A stretch of DNA of 64,000 nucleotides from NCBI GenBank assembly GCA_902776725.1, contig CACYQX010000010.1, forward strand, positions 1-64,000. Reading direction: 5' to 3'. Under the pieces are notes generated by a model that was given only the letters and a program-made list of their open reading frames with translations, was not told the origin of the DNA and did no database searches. The DNA is from an uncultured Eubacteriales bacterium. GTDB lineage: Bacteria; Bacillota; Clostridia; Peptostreptococcales; Anaerovoracaceae. Both the position numbers and the translations under genes were made by a program. Within the stretch, counting starts at the first letter, position 1, and the number at the start of each line of letters is the position of its first letter. Shown here piece after piece: positions 54,270 to 64,000 of the stretch.

Positions 54270-55298
54270 TCATTTTACGCTTACTTCGCCTGCCAAAACC
54301 TTTTTGTAATCCTCATAGTTCTTTCTGAGTAGTTCCGGCGTATCGAGTTCATAAGGACATTTGGAACTGCATTGATGACAGTTTATGCAGTCCTCTATCT
54401 TCTTCATTTCGTTCTGCCAATGTTCCGAGAGCCATGCCGCTGACGGAGCGCGCCTCAGCATGAGCGACATGCGCGCGCAGTTGTTTATTGTAATTTCCAT
54501 CGGACAAGGCATGCAGTATCCGCATCCTCTGCAGAACTCACCCGCGAGTTCTTTTCTCTCCTTGGCTATATACTCCGCAATCTCATCTGTCATCGCAGGC
54601 GTATCATCCATATACGAGAGCCATTCCTCGAGTTCGCTCATCTTCTGAATTCCCCAAATCGGAAGCACGTTATCGTATTCCATCATGAACGCCATGGCTG
54701 CGTCAGAGCGATTGATAAGTCCTCCGGCAAGTCCCTTCATGGCAATATATCCGACGTTGTTCTTTTTGCAAAGGTCAACAAGTGCGATTTCTTTGTCCGA
54801 AGAAAGATAACTGAACGGAAACTGGAGCGTGTCATATAAATCGGACTCCGCAATATCGTAGGCAACCTGAAGCTTATGCGCGGTAATCGCGATATGCCTT
54901 ATCTTGCCCTGTTCCTTGGCCTTAACCATACACTCATACATTCCCGTTCCGTCATCAGGCGCATAGCATCTATCCGCCATATGAAATTGATAAACATCAA
55001 TATAGTCCGTCCCGAGAGTCCTGAGAGATGTATCTAAATCCTCCCAAAACTTTTCCGGAGTCTTGGCCTGAGTCTTTGTTGCGATATAAATCTTATCGCG
55101 CATTCCCGAGAAAGCCGCGCAGAGCTTTTCTTCGCTGTCGGAGTATGCCCTTGCCGTATCAAAATATCTCATGCCGCCATCATAGGCACGTCTAAGTATC
55201 TTAACAGCCTCGTCTTTTGTTACGCGCTGCACAGGGAGCGCACCAAACGCATTCTGCGGAACCGTTATACCGCTTCTGCCGAGAGTAATGTTTCTCAT
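54270..55298 (-). CDS. Aldo/keto reductase with C-terminal 4Fe-4S ferredoxin-like domain
   Basis: 342 residues. AKR barrel: RNITLGRSGITVPQNAFGALPVQR, YFDTARAYSDSEEKL (catalytic Asp and Tyr), IYIATKTQ (Lys), VYQFHMADR (His). From about residue 262 two cysteine clusters, CRGCGYCMPCPMEITINNC and CINCHQCSSKCPYELDTPELL, could hold iron-sulfur clusters. Such fusions are common in anaerobic Clostridia; substrates are unknown. The gaps to its neighbours are 8-10 bp. Confidence 0.92.
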   Translation of the reverse strand: MRNITLGRSGITVPQNAFGALPVQRVTKDEAVKILRRAYDGGMRYFDTARAYSDSEEKLCAAFSGMRDKIYIATKTQAKTPEKFWEDLDTSLRTLGTDYIDVYQFHMADRCYAPDDGTGMYECMVKAKEQGKIRHIAITAHKLQVAYDIAESDLYDTLQFPFSYLSSDKEIALVDLCKKNNVGYIAMKGLAGGLINRSDAAMAFMMEYDNVLPIWGIQKMSELEEWLSYMDDTPAMTDEIAEYIAKERKELAGEFCRGCGYCMPCPMEITINNCARMSLMLRRAPSAAWLSEHWQNEMKKIEDCINCHQCSSKCPYELDTPELLRKNYEDYKKVLAGEVSVK

Positions 55299-55308
55299 CG
55301 TTTACCTC

Positions 55309-56544
55309 CTACGCATCCCTATTATACACAGCCTTGACATGCTCGCGTTTGCGATAGAGAATCGCCCAAAGCATCGCGAGATCCAGCACCGCAAAAATAA
55401 CTATAACCATTCTCTTATCCATATGATCCGCCATGAGTCCCGCAAAGAACTGTCCAAGCAGCGAACCCGTCGTGCTTATAACCTGGAACGCTCCGTTGAA
55501 ACGTCCCTTCTTTTCGTTCGGAACATATGACTGTGTCGTCGATATCCTGATATTGTATGATGTCATCGAAAGCATTCCAGACAGCGCCATCAGTATAATC
55601 ATAACAACTATCGGTGTGAACAAATATGTCGCCGCAATTACGGTGATCGCAGCATAAACAAAGAATGTAATATTAAACTTCTTTTCTTTCGGTATTTTAT
55701 TTTTGTAATGGAAAGCTCCGGCGATTACCCTTCCGAGCACCGATGCTCCCTGTATGAAAATAAAAATATAGTCACCATTAGTGAAGCGCTCTCGGAAATA
55801 CGGAAGTCCCACAACCTGTCCTGCACCGCCGTCCAAATTCAAGAAGAAAAAGTAAACGGCAATAAAGAAAAGACCCTTCTCCGACCAAAGATACTGCATA
55901 CCTTCGACAAAGGTCTCTTTGTACTGCTTGAGTCCGAAATGTTCTTCCTTCTTCTTGGTATAGTTCTCGTCGACCTTGACCTGCATCTCAAAGAGTGCCG
56001 CGACAAAGAAGAATACCGCGTCCACCATATAGAGCTTTGCAATACCGATATTATGATAGAGAAAAACCGAAACCGGCGTGACGGCCATTATCAAAGAGTC
56101 GAGCGTGCTCGATATCGAGTACGCCTTTGACATATTGCCTTCCGTAACGAGCATCGGATAAAGGCTCTCAAACGCAACCCTATACGTCGCGTTGATGCAC
56201 CCCAGTGTTATGCATCCAAGGAGCAGCAAAGGATATGTAATCGATCCCCTGGAAAGAATAATACCAAACGTCATATATATCGCAGCCGAAGTAAAGTCCA
56301 ACATAAATATAGTTCTACGGCGCGAGAATTTATCGAGCAGCGGACCTACTATTGTCGGCACAATAATACTCGGTATCGTCGTCGCAATCATAAACAGCGA
56401 AAACAAAAATACCGATTCAGTGAAATCCAAAATCATAAGTCCCGACGCAAATCCGGAAATAACCGTTCCGAATAGCGATACCGCAGACCCGATCGTGATT
56501 ATTGTGAAATTCCTGGTCCAAAGCGGATTCTTCTGCTCGTTCAT
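55309..56544 (-). CDS. Major facilitator superfamily transporter
   Basis: 411 residues with about 12 hydrophobic segments. NFTIITIGSAVSLFGTVISGFASGLMILDFT is TM1; GPLLDKFSRRRTIFMLDFTSA is the loop 2-3 MFS motif; IRISTTQSYVPNEKKGRFNGAFQVISTTGSLLGQFFAGLMADHM matches the MFS_3/MefA-like macrolide and drug exporter group. The substrate is unknown. It follows copA by 8 bp. Confidence 0.87.
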   Translation of the reverse strand: MNEQKNPLWTRNFTIITIGSAVSLFGTVISGFASGLMILDFTESVFLFSLFMIATTIPSIIVPTIVGPLLDKFSRRRTIFMLDFTSAAIYMTFGIILSRGSITYPLLLLGCITLGCINATYRVAFESLYPMLVTEGNMSKAYSISSTLDSLIMAVTPVSVFLYHNIGIAKLYMVDAVFFFVAALFEMQVKVDENYTKKKEEHFGLKQYKETFVEGMQYLWSEKGLFFIAVYFFFLNLDGGAGQVVGLPYFRERFTNGDYIFIFIQGASVLGRVIAGAFHYKNKIPKEKKFNITFFVYAAITVIAATYLFTPIVVMIILMALSGMLSMTSYNIRISTTQSYVPNEKKGRFNGAFQVISTTGSLLGQFFAGLMADHMDKRMVIVIFAVLDLAMLWAILYRKREHVKAVYNRDA

Positions 56545-56552
56545 ACCTAATA

Positions 56553-56762
56553 TTATTCTATTTCAAGAACCACATATTCCTTATCTTCCACCGCCTTCTT
56601 GAGCACCTCGTCGGTTACGCTCTCTTCTGCGGTTACGATGGCGGTACCCGCCTCGTGGCTTACTTCAGCGGATTCAACACCCTCTATTTCTTCAAGCGCT
56701 TTCTTGACTGCGGCTTCGCAGTGCATGCACATCATACCTTCGATTTTCATTGTCTTTTTCAT
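56553..56762 (-). CDS. copZ: Possible independently translated CopZ-type copper chaperone (3' end of copA)
   Basis: Within copA, in the same frame, the codons for [10 protein letters not shown] read AACGGAGGAAACAAAATGAAA: GGAGG seven bases before an ATG at 56760-56762. Translation from it gives a 69-residue HMA protein, [20 protein letters not shown] to the copA stop, which is just the size and motif (CMHC) of a free CopZ. Either this is a fused domain only, or one gene yields both pump and chaperone. E. coli copA makes a chaperone-like product by frameshifting, so there is a precedent for the outcome but not for this mechanism. Confidence 0.5.
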   Translation of the reverse strand: MKKTMKIEGMMCMHCEAAVKKALEEIEGVESAEVSHEAGTAIVTAEESVTDEVLKKAVEDKEYVVLEIE

Positions 56763-59150
56763 TTTGTTTCCTCCGTTATTTTCATCGTTATTAACTATCG
56801 TTTCGCTTTCAATCGTTTCGGCATTGGCATCTACAGCTGCCTCAGTGCTCATTTTATTCTCGTTCTGTTTCTTAGGCTTATCTCCACTCGCATCGTGTAT
56901 ATTAAATAGATTCAACCTCAGCGCATTTGTTACCACAAAGAAACTGGAAAGGCTCATGGCGGCAGCGCCAAACATCGGGCTTAGCTCAAGTCCAAACGGT
57001 TTAATGAGTGCGCCCGCCGCAAGCGGTATTCCGATTACGTTATAGAAGAATGCCCAGAAAAGATTCTGGTGGATATTCCTAAGCGTCGCGCGAGAAAGTC
57101 TGACCGCAGCCGATACGTCCGTCAATTTGCTGTTCATGAGAACGACATCCGCAGCGTCTATCGCAACATCCGCTCCTGCACCGATAGCTATACCCATATC
57201 TGCACGGGTGAGCGCAGGCGCGTCGTTGATGCCGTCGCCGACCATTGCTACCTTGCCCTCTTTCTGAAGGTTTCTGATAACCTCCTCCTTACCCTCGGGA
57301 AGAACGCCCGCTATAACCTGATCGACTCCGGCTTGACTTCCAATCGTCTGCGCCGTGCGTTCATTGTCTCCCGTGAGCATCACGACTTTGATGCCCATAT
57401 TCTGAAGTTCTTTGATCGCCTGCGGACTATCGTCCTTAATTGTATCCGCAACGGCGATAATTCCGAGAAGCCTGTCGTCCGCAGCAAAGTAAAGGCAGGT
57501 CTTTCCTTCTTCCGAAAGCGTATTCGCCTGCGATTTCATATCCTCGCCAACTTCCGCAACATCTTCTATGAATTCCAATTTGCCGCCCGAGATTGCATAC
57601 CCGTTAAAGCGCGATTTCTTGGCATATTCCGAATCGTCTTTTAAAACTCCGCGCAGACCGTTCCCCGGAAGAACCTCAAACTCATCCGCATTAACATGCT
57701 TCTTAATCGAATAAGAAGCTTTCTCTTCAAACAGACTCTCTCGAGTTCTGTCTCCTTCCACGGCTGCGACTATCGCCTTTGCCAGAGGATGCTCACTCTT
57801 TCTTTCGATAGCATAGGCTGCAATTACGAGTTCCTCTCTGTCCACTCCCTCGGACGGTATGATGTCCGTAACTCGCGGTTCACCGCTCGTAATAGTTCCC
57901 GTCTTGTCGAGTGCAATTATATCCACCCTCCCTGTCTCCTCGAGAGACACGGCGGTCTTAAACAGTATTCCGTTCTTGGCTCCAACGCCGTTACCGACCA
58001 TAATCGCAACAGGTGTAGCGAGGCCGAGCGCACAAGGACAGCTTATAACCAAGACAGAAATCGCTCTCGCGAGCGCATACCCCGCAGTCTGTCCGACCAA
58101 AAGCCAAATTGTGAGCGTTACAAGCGCTATTCCTATAACAACCGGAACAAAAATTCCGGAAACCCTGTCCGCGATTTTTGCAATCGGAGCCTTTGTCGCG
58201 GCGGCATCGCTGACCATTTTGATTATCTTTGACAAAGTCGTGTCCTCACCTACGTGAGTCGCACGGCATTTTATATATCCGGACTGATTTGTGGTTGCGG
58301 CGGAAACTCTGTCGCCGACAATCTTATCCACCGGTATGGATTCGCCCGTGAGAGCGGCCTCGTTAACGGCGCTCGTTCCATCAACTATAATTCCGTCGAC
58401 AGGAATGTTCTCTCCGGGACGTACGATAAACACATCGTCCACCTTCACCTGCGAAATCGGAATCTCTACTTCTATCCCCTCGTGAAGAACCACCGCAGTC
58501 TCCGGCGCAAGCTTCATTAGGCTCTTAAGCGCATCGGTCGTCTTGCCCTTGGAACGCGCCTCAAGCATTTTACCGACGGTAATGAGAGTCAAAATCATTG
58601 CGGCGGATTCAAAATAGAGATCGTGCATATTGCCATGTGCAAAGAGCACATAGACGCTCCAGCCGAACGCGGCGGCGGAACCGAGCGCAACGAGCGTATC
58701 CATATTAGGCGCTCTGTGAATCAGACCCTTAAATCCGCTCGTAAAAAATTTTTTGTTTATAACCATAACTATGGCGGCAAGTATCATTTGAAGTACGCCA
58801 AGAATCATATGGTTATTCTCAAGGAATGAAGGAATCGGCCAGCCCCACATCATATGTCCCATGGAGATATACATGAGGAGAGCCAAGAAGGCGATGGATG
58901 TAATCAAGCGCTTCTTAAGAATCGGTGTCTCGCGATCAGCAAGCATTTCTTCCTCTTTTAGCGCGGCACCATAGCCCGCATTCTCAACCGCCGCAATTAT
59001 ATCTTCGGTCGATGCAGTCCCTTCGACTCCCATAGAGTTTGTGAGCAAGCTAACAGAGCACGACTCCACTCCCGGAACCTTGCTGACTGCTTTTTCAACT
59101 CTGGCCTGACATGCGGCGCAGCTCATTCCTGTTACAAGATATTGCTCCAT
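56553..59150 (-). CDS. copA: Copper-exporting P-type ATPase CopA with HMA domains at both ends
   Basis: 865 residues from the ATG giving [22 protein letters not shown] (GAGGAG before it). N-terminal HMA with CAAC (1 to about 68), transmembrane helices, TGESIPVDK (actuator), the ion site [13 protein letters not shown], phosphorylation site [12 protein letters not shown], the HP motif [19 protein letters not shown], and closing helices. After a Glu/Asn-rich linker (about 755-795) there is a second complete HMA domain, [24 protein letters not shown] (about 797-865). It pumps Cu(I) out of the cell. The C-terminal domain has its own ribosome-binding site in the mRNA (see the CopZ entry). Confidence 0.96.
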   Translation of the reverse strand: MEQYLVTGMSCAACQARVEKAVSKVPGVESCSVSLLTNSMGVEGTASTEDIIAAVENAGYGAALKEEEMLADRETPILKKRLITSIAFLALLMYISMGHMMWGWPIPSFLENNHMILGVLQMILAAIVMVINKKFFTSGFKGLIHRAPNMDTLVALGSAAAFGWSVYVLFAHGNMHDLYFESAAMILTLITVGKMLEARSKGKTTDALKSLMKLAPETAVVLHEGIEVEIPISQVKVDDVFIVRPGENIPVDGIIVDGTSAVNEAALTGESIPVDKIVGDRVSAATTNQSGYIKCRATHVGEDTTLSKIIKMVSDAAATKAPIAKIADRVSGIFVPVVIGIALVTLTIWLLVGQTAGYALARAISVLVISCPCALGLATPVAIMVGNGVGAKNGILFKTAVSLEETGRVDIIALDKTGTITSGEPRVTDIIPSEGVDREELVIAAYAIERKSEHPLAKAIVAAVEGDRTRESLFEEKASYSIKKHVNADEFEVLPGNGLRGVLKDDSEYAKKSRFNGYAISGGKLEFIEDVAEVGEDMKSQANTLSEEGKTCLYFAADDRLLGIIAVADTIKDDSPQAIKELQNMGIKVVMLTGDNERTAQTIGSQAGVDQVIAGVLPEGKEEVIRNLQKEGKVAMVGDGINDAPALTRADMGIAIGAGADVAIDAADVVLMNSKLTDVSAAVRLSRATLRNIHQNLFWAFFYNVIGIPLAAGALIKPFGLELSPMFGAAAMSLSSFFVVTNALRLNLFNIHDASGDKPKKQNENKMSTEAAVDANAETIESETIVNNDENNGGNKMKKTMKIEGMMCMHCEAAVKKALEEIEGVESAEVSHEAGTAIVTAEESVTDEVLKKAVEDKEYVVLEIE

Positions 59151-59178
59151 AAACTCCTCTTTAAGTATCACTTGAGTA

Positions 59179-60534
59179 TCACTTGGTAAACTCGTGCTTT
59201 CTCTTTTTTACCACCAAAAGATAGTATAAAACCATCGTCACGCAACATACAACCCAACCTACCGGATATCCTCTTGCTACGGTTATAGGTGTGTTTGCGT
59301 AGAAACGCGTTATAAGGAACAGATAAATCTGCCGAACGATAACAAATCCAAATATCATGATGAACATCGGCCCCTTGGAGTCGCCGCGTCCCCTTACCGC
59401 ACCCGCAAGAGTGTGGTTGATGCTGTTCGCAAGGAGGAAAAATACGTTTGCCTTAATAAACATCGATCCGTATTTTATAACCTCTGCATCCTTCGTAAAT
59501 ATTCCGTTTGCCTCCGTGGAAAATGTAAACAGCAAAATCGAAATCACAAACGTCACGCCAAAGGAAACGCTGACCGCCACGGTTGTTCCTCTGTTCGCAC
59601 GCTGTATATCTCTCGCCCCCATGTTTTGGCTGACAAATGTCGTCGCAGCATTTGACATGCTGTTTATCGGAAGAAAGAGAAATTGATCCAGCTTGTTATA
59701 ACAGCTCCATCCCGCCATGACCGATGATCCAAAATAGTTTACATACGACTGAACGAATGTATTTGAAAGCGCGGTTATGGTGCTCTGAATAGCTGCGGGA
59801 AGACCAACTTTTACAATCTGTGAAAGTATTCCCTTGTCTATTTTCAAATCCGGCCACGTGAGCTTGTATATATCCTTTGTCTTAGTAAGCAGGGTTATTA
59901 CGAGCGCCGCCGATATGAACTGCGCAACTATTGTTGCAAGCGCAACGCCTATAACTCCCATCTTAAAAAGAACCACAAATGCAATATCCAAAACGATATT
60001 GAGAATGCTGCAGACTATAAGGAAGTACAGCGGTCTCTTGGTATCTCCCACGGCCCTCAGTATTCCGCTCGCCATATTGTAGATCATGAGCCCTGAGATT
60101 CCCGCCATATACGTCCTCAGATAAATCGTGGCGTCGGGCATTACATCGTCCGGCGTCGCCATGAGTCTAAGCATCGGTTTTACGGAAAGAACCCCAAACA
60201 CGGTAAAGAACGCCCCCAGTATCAATGTCATAGACATAGTCGTTTCGATTGACCTATGAAGCTTCTCAAAATCCTTTGCTCCAAAACTTCTAGCAATTAC
60301 AACGCTCGCTCCAATAGAAAAACCATTGAAGAAAAACACGACCATGTTGATGATCATGGTCGTGGAACCTACCGCAGCCAGCGCTTCTTTTCCAACGTAA
60401 TTCCCCACAACTATCGTATCTACGGTGTTATAGAGGAGTTGAAATACATTGCCCAATAGGAGCGGAAGCGCAAACAGTATTAACTGGGACAGGATACCTC
60501 CCTTTGTCATATCCCTGGTAGTTGTTTGAGACAT
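59179..60534 (-). CDS. MATE family efflux transporter
   Basis: 451 residues with 12 hydrophobic segments in two halves. [52 protein letters not shown] is the typical first half start, with [15 protein letters not shown] [30 protein letters not shown] in the second half. Sodium or proton driven export of cationic compounds; substrate unknown. It starts 1 bp after deoD. Confidence 0.93.
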   Translation of the reverse strand: MSQTTTRDMTKGGILSQLILFALPLLLGNVFQLLYNTVDTIVVGNYVGKEALAAVGSTTMIINMVVFFFNGFSIGASVVIARSFGAKDFEKLHRSIETTMSMTLILGAFFTVFGVLSVKPMLRLMATPDDVMPDATIYLRTYMAGISGLMIYNMASGILRAVGDTKRPLYFLIVCSILNIVLDIAFVVLFKMGVIGVALATIVAQFISAALVITLLTKTKDIYKLTWPDLKIDKGILSQIVKVGLPAAIQSTITALSNTFVQSYVNYFGSSVMAGWSCYNKLDQFLFLPINSMSNAATTFVSQNMGARDIQRANRGTTVAVSVSFGVTFVISILLFTFSTEANGIFTKDAEVIKYGSMFIKANVFFLLANSINHTLAGAVRGRGDSKGPMFIMIFGFVIVRQIYLFLITRFYANTPITVARGYPVGWVVCCVTMVLYYLLVVKKRKHEFTK

Positions 60535-60535
60535 T

Positions 60536-61249
60536 TTATCTGATAGCGGTCTCCAATGCCACTTCCATCATATGCTTCATCGAATTCTGTCTCTCCTCCG
60601 ATGTCAGCTCTCCCTTCTTAACAAAGGAGTCGGAAACCGTAAGAAGACAAGCCGCCTTCTTTCCGGTAACATTCGCATTGTGGAAGAGCGCAAAGCTCTC
60701 CATCTCTACCACCTGCGTTCCTTTTTCCTTGATAAGTCCCTCGTGGTATGGACTTTTGTCCTCTCTATAAAATACGTCCGACGAATGAACTCGTGCAGTC
60801 TTAAGCTTAATTCCAAGCTCCTCTGCAGTCGCCTCAATCTTCGCGTTGAGTTCTAAATCCGGATAGAGAATATCGTCTTCACATCCCCCCTGAACCTTTG
60901 CGTAGGAGGATTCGCTCCAAGCGCTGTCCGCAAGAACTACATCGTTAAGATCCAGTTCCTCAACATAAGCACCGGTGGAACCTACTCTGATGATTACGTC
61001 GACATCGTATTTTGTGAAAAGCTCGTATGAGTAAATACCTATCGACGGCATTCCCATTCCGCTTCCCATCACGGATACCGGATGTCCCTTATATGTTCCG
61101 GTGTATCCGAGCATATTTCTGACGTCGGTAACGAGCTTTGCATCATCCAAAAAGGTCTCCGCTATCCATTTTGCGCGAAGCGGATCGCCCGGCATAATAA
61201 CTACTTTTGCAAAGTCGCCTTTCTCTGCTCTGATATGCGGTGTTGCCAT
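60536..61249 (-). CDS. deoD: Purine nucleoside phosphorylase, DeoD type
   Basis: 237 residues. ATPHIRAEKGDFAKVVIMPGDPLRAKWIAETFLDDA (phosphate site GDPLRA), GSGMGMPSIGIYSYELF, VIIRVGSTGAY and the C-terminal VVEMESFALFHNA followed by LLTVSDSF (catalytic Asp). Hexameric, trimming purine nucleosides to base plus ribose-1-phosphate. It precedes a MATE gene and follows udk, forming a small nucleoside-salvage group. Confidence 0.97.
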   Translation of the reverse strand: MATPHIRAEKGDFAKVVIMPGDPLRAKWIAETFLDDAKLVTDVRNMLGYTGTYKGHPVSVMGSGMGMPSIGIYSYELFTKYDVDVIIRVGSTGAYVEELDLNDVVLADSAWSESSYAKVQGGCEDDILYPDLELNAKIEATAEELGIKLKTARVHSSDVFYREDKSPYHEGLIKEKGTQVVEMESFALFHNANVTGKKAACLLTVSDSFVKKGELTSEERQNSMKHMMEVALETAIR

Positions 61250-61261
61250 AAACTTTCTCCT

Positions 61262-61888
61262 TTACTCCAGCTTGCCCTTCAGGTGGGCTTCTATTCTGTG
61301 CACAACCATCTCAAGGGCAACGAGGTTTTCTCCACCCTCCGGAATGATTATGTCTGCGTATTTCTTTGTCGGCTCAACAAAGGCCTCATGCATGGGCTTG
61401 ACCGTATTGAGATACTGACTCACTACGCTGTCGAGCGAGCGCCCTCTCTCTTTGATATCTCTCACGATACGCCTTAGGATTCTTACGTCCGCATCGGTAT
61501 CTACAAAGAGCTTGATATCCATGAGATTTCTGAGTTCCTCCGAATAATAGATGAGGATTCCCTCCACCAGGATTACCGGTGTCGGATGAAGCGTCATCGT
61601 ATTGTCCGTACGATCGTGAATTGTATAATCGTAAATCGGAATCTCAACAGGCTCGCCATTCTTAAGCTTCGCGATAGCCTCTGCCATCATATCATTATCA
61701 AAGGCATTCGGATGGTCGTAGTTGAGCTTCGTTCTCTCCTCGTAAGTAAGATCGTGCCTTTCCTTGTAGAAGCTGTCGTGAGTTATTACCGTGACGTTTT
61801 CTCCGAGGCGATTGACTATCTCTCTCGTGATGGTGGTCTTACCGGAACCGGTGCCGCCCGCTATTCCTATAACAATTATATTCTCCAT
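61262..61888 (-). CDS. udk: Uridine kinase
   Basis: 208 residues. P-loop IGIAGGTGSGKTTITREIV, then HDSFYKERHDLTYEERTKLNYDHPNAFD, PIYDYTIHDRT, VILVEGILIYYSEELRNLMDIKLFVDTDADVRILRRIVRDIKERGR. It phosphorylates uridine and cytidine. 12 bp before deoD. Confidence 0.97.
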   Translation of the reverse strand: MENIIVIGIAGGTGSGKTTITREIVNRLGENVTVITHDSFYKERHDLTYEERTKLNYDHPNAFDNDMMAEAIAKLKNGEPVEIPIYDYTIHDRTDNTMTLHPTPVILVEGILIYYSEELRNLMDIKLFVDTDADVRILRRIVRDIKERGRSLDSVVSQYLNTVKPMHEAFVEPTKKYADIIIPEGGENLVALEMVVHRIEAHLKGKLE

Positions 61889-61913
61889 GCTTTGCCCTCT
61901 TAATTAAGCGTTG

Positions 61914-63374
61914 TTAAACTTCTTTAGAAATCATGAAGTATGCACAGCCTCGTACGCCCGCACCGCTTGCGCCGACAGGGTTATAACCCCAAGCTTTGCT
62001 GCTGAACGCGGGACCCGCGATATCGAGGTGCAACCATTTATCCTTATAGTCTTCGTTTATGAACTTGTCCAAGAAGATTCCTGCGGTAAGCGCACCGCCC
62101 ATTCCTCCGGGTACGGAATTCTTCACGTCTGCAACATCGGAGTTTATAAGCGGTCTCAGATGGTCGTTGAATTCCAGGATTGTATAGTTCTCGCCGCTGA
62201 GCGCAGAACCCTTCTTGAAATCCATCTGCAGATTGTAATTGTTTCCGATTATTCCTGCCGTATAGTCGCCGAGACCGACAACGCATGCACCCGTAAGCGT
62301 AGCCAGATCAATAATCATATCCGGCTGAACCATATCCTGCGCCCAGGACAGACAGTCCGCAAGCACAAGCCTTCCCTCTGCATCCGTATTGTTGACCTCT
62401 ATCGTGACTCCGTTTCTTGCCTTCAGAACATCATCCGGTTTGTACGATTTTCCTCCGATTGCATTTTCCGTTGCGCCGAGCACAGCATGGACCTCAAACG
62501 GAAGCTCCAGTTCAGCAGCTGCTTTGATGATTCCCATGCAGGCAGCCGCTCCACCCTTGTCGGATTTCATATGGTACATCGATGTGCCGGGCTTAAGCGA
62601 AAGTCCGCCCGTGTCGTAGGTAAGTCCCTTTCCAACAAAGCAAATCTTACCCTGATATCTTCCGCCCGGTCTATAGTAGAGGTGAATAAGCCTCGGCTCG
62701 TGTGGGCTTCCCTGATTTACCGCAAGAAATGCATTCATTCCCTGCTCCTTGAGATAGTCCTTACCGAAGACTTCGCATTTAACGTTATAATACTCTTCCG
62801 CGAGTTTTTCGGAATCGGCCGCCATCTTTTCAGGTGTGTAAACCTGCGGCATTTCGTTTACGATATCCCTAGTGTAGTTTGTGGCCTCAGCAATCGCGCG
62901 TCCTCTCTTGAGCGCGGACTCTGCCGTTTCTTTGTCGCATCCGGTTACGCTTAAGAATACTTCTTTGATGCCGCACTTATCCGCTTCTTTCTTATACTTA
63001 TCAAAGCTGTATGCCGCAAGAGTAAAGCCTTCCGCGACCGCGGCGAGTGCATTCTGCATTTCTTTTAACGCTGCCCCTGTTCCGCCCTGTGCGGCAGAGG
63101 ATATAAGCCTCTGCATCTGGATTGTTTTAATCTTGTGGCCCTTGAGCGCATTCATCACCTTTGCGATTCCGAGCCTGAGCGTCTCCGGCGCGGTATCCTT
63201 TAGGCTGACATACACTCTTCTGGCCTCGGGAAGATCACAGATGGACCCATCCTTGAATCCGAGCATCTCCAGAGTTTCCCTGTCGGGGCAGTTTTCTATC
63301 TTATCATTGAGAACAAAGCGCAGCTCGTAATCGGCGTTTACTTTTTGATCGTTCTCCACCCACGTAAATTTCAT
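61914..63374 (-). CDS. Leucyl aminopeptidase family protein (M17)
   Basis: 486 residues from the second of two adjacent ATGs (GGAGG five bases before). The M17 catalytic domain has VGKGLTYDTGGLSLKP, MKSDKGGAAACMGII (Lys and Asp), the signature NNTDAEGRLVLADCL and the ending DIAGPAF-like LDIAGPAFSSKAWGYNPVGASGAGVR. The N-terminal macro-like domain is less conserved. Di-metal cytoplasmic exopeptidase. It lies 27 bp after enolase. Confidence 0.94.
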   Translation of the reverse strand: MKFTWVENDQKVNADYELRFVLNDKIENCPDRETLEMLGFKDGSICDLPEARRVYVSLKDTAPETLRLGIAKVMNALKGHKIKTIQMQRLISSAAQGGTGAALKEMQNALAAVAEGFTLAAYSFDKYKKEADKCGIKEVFLSVTGCDKETAESALKRGRAIAEATNYTRDIVNEMPQVYTPEKMAADSEKLAEEYYNVKCEVFGKDYLKEQGMNAFLAVNQGSPHEPRLIHLYYRPGGRYQGKICFVGKGLTYDTGGLSLKPGTSMYHMKSDKGGAAACMGIIKAAAELELPFEVHAVLGATENAIGGKSYKPDDVLKARNGVTIEVNNTDAEGRLVLADCLSWAQDMVQPDMIIDLATLTGACVVGLGDYTAGIIGNNYNLQMDFKKGSALSGENYTILEFNDHLRPLINSDVADVKNSVPGGMGGALTAGIFLDKFINEDYKDKWLHLDIAGPAFSSKAWGYNPVGASGAGVRGCAYFMISKEV

Positions 63375-63401
63375 CATTACCTCCGATGAATACCTTAACA
63401 A

Positions 63402-64000
63402 TTAGTGTTTCTGATTGAATGCCTTTACTCCGGCGTAGCAAGCACTTTCCATGAGTTCCTCTTCGATTCTGAGGAGCTGGTTGTACTTGGCCACACGCTC
63501 ACTTCTTCCCGGAGCACCTGTCTTAATCTGTCCGGTATTAAGTGCTACTGCGAGATCGGCGATTGTCGTATCCTCTGTCTCGCCGGATCTATGCGACACA
63601 ACAGCGGTAAAACCTGCCTTGTGAGCCATCTTGATTGCTTCAATCGTTTCAGATACGGAACCGATCTGATTGAGCTTGATAAGAATAGAGTTTCCGCAAG
63701 CCTTCTCGATTCCCTTGGCGAGTCTCTTGGTGTTGGTAACAAAGAGGTCGTCGCCGACGATCTGAAGTCTGTCGCCGAGCTCCTTGGTCATGAGTTCCCA
63801 ACCTGCCCAGTCTTCCTCGTCGAGACCGTCTTCGATCGAGTAAATCGGATATTTGTCAACGAGCGATTTCCAGTGAGCAACGAGAGTCTTGGAAGTGAAT
63901 TTCTTTCCGCTTTTCGGCTGGAGATATTCGCCCTTCTTCTTGCCCTTCCATTCGCTTGCAGCAGCGTCCATCGCAAGAACAAAGTCCTTGCCCGGCTTAT
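63402..64000 (-). CDS. eno: Enolase (C-terminal part; runs off the window)
   Basis: The open frame enters from the right edge ([18 protein letters not shown]). [57 protein letters not shown], the catalytic lysine regions and [51 protein letters not shown] are standard enolase. It interconverts 2-phosphoglycerate and phosphoenolpyruvate. It ends in VKAFNQKH. About 200 of some 430 residues are in the window. It is the first visible gene of the long directon to 51743. Confidence 0.98.
   Translation of the reverse strand, partial: KPGKDFVLAMDAAASEWKGKKKGEYLQPKSGKKFTSKTLVAHWKSLVDKYPIYSIEDGLDEEDWAGWELMTKELGDRLQIVGDDLFVTNTKRLAKGIEKACGNSILIKLNQIGSVSETIEAIKMAHKAGFTAVVSHRSGETEDTTIADLAVALNTGQIKTGAPGRSERVAKYNQLLRIEEELMESACYAGVKAFNQKH

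Noticed and set aside
61911..62954. Long plus-strand frame of 347 codons opposite the M17 peptidase gene
   Set aside because: Antisense to a clearly conserved enzyme; composition is that of a shadow frame.

Overview
The window is a chromosomal segment of a low-to-mid GC Gram-positive anaerobe. The ribosomal S10-spc-alpha gene order, an hrcA-led CIRCE heat-shock operon, zinc-type S14 and adenylate kinase, a flavodiiron protein, a YfcC carrier and a type I dockerin/cohesin pair all point to Bacillota, class Clostridia. The genus cannot be fixed from the sequence. No tRNA, rRNA, CRISPR array, transposase or prophage gene was seen.

Layout. 1-1400 (minus): 5' part of murE and a class I glutamine amidotransferase. 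1470-6173 (plus): an IspD/TarI-type cytidylyltransferase, then two surface genes, a secreted SH3b/glucosaminidase ending in a dockerin and a membrane-anchored cohesin protein. 6368-12291 (minus): hrcA-grpE-dnaK-dnaJ-prmA behind a perfect CIRCE operator. 12541-19227 (plus): flavodiiron protein, murC, a LytS-type histidine kinase, a frameshifted murT and a GatD homologue that has lost its catalytic Cys and His. 19259-27620 (minus): glpK, queT with a structured leader, and a housekeeping operon dnaX-ybaB-recR-dtd that continues into a Card1-like CARF nuclease, a GNAT and ansA. 27676-35736 (minus): SRP RNA, ligA, pcrA, a small secreted repeat peptide, a YfcC carrier and an M20 peptidase. 35842-51265 (minus): the complete S10-spc-alpha cluster (31 genes, rpsJ to rplQ, including secY, adk, map, infA and rpoA) with its promoter, a leader of about 290 nt and a terminator. 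51743-64000 (minus): a tightly packed directon from enolase (partial) through pepA, udk, deoD, MATE, copA, MFS, aldo/keto reductase, thioesterase and hflX to a VanY-type carboxypeptidase.

The most unusual points are: (i) the adjacent dockerin autolysin and single-pass membrane cohesin, which look like a receptor/ligand pair outside any cellulosome; (ii) a MurT/GatD locus whose amidotransferase is predicted inactive and whose Mur ligase is frameshifted here; (iii) a CARF nuclease gene in a DNA-repair operon with no cas genes in sight; (iv) copA whose 3' end carries an in-frame CopZ domain with its own ribosome-binding site; (v) dnaX with A6 runs and immediate -1 stops that would yield a gamma-sized product; (vi) a ribosomal protein S3 with a tail of about 125 residues, basic then acidic; (vii) a queT leader that may be a preQ1 riboswitch; and (viii) a 71-residue secreted peptide with an internal repeat. 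Functions are inferred from motifs read by eye; no database search was run.
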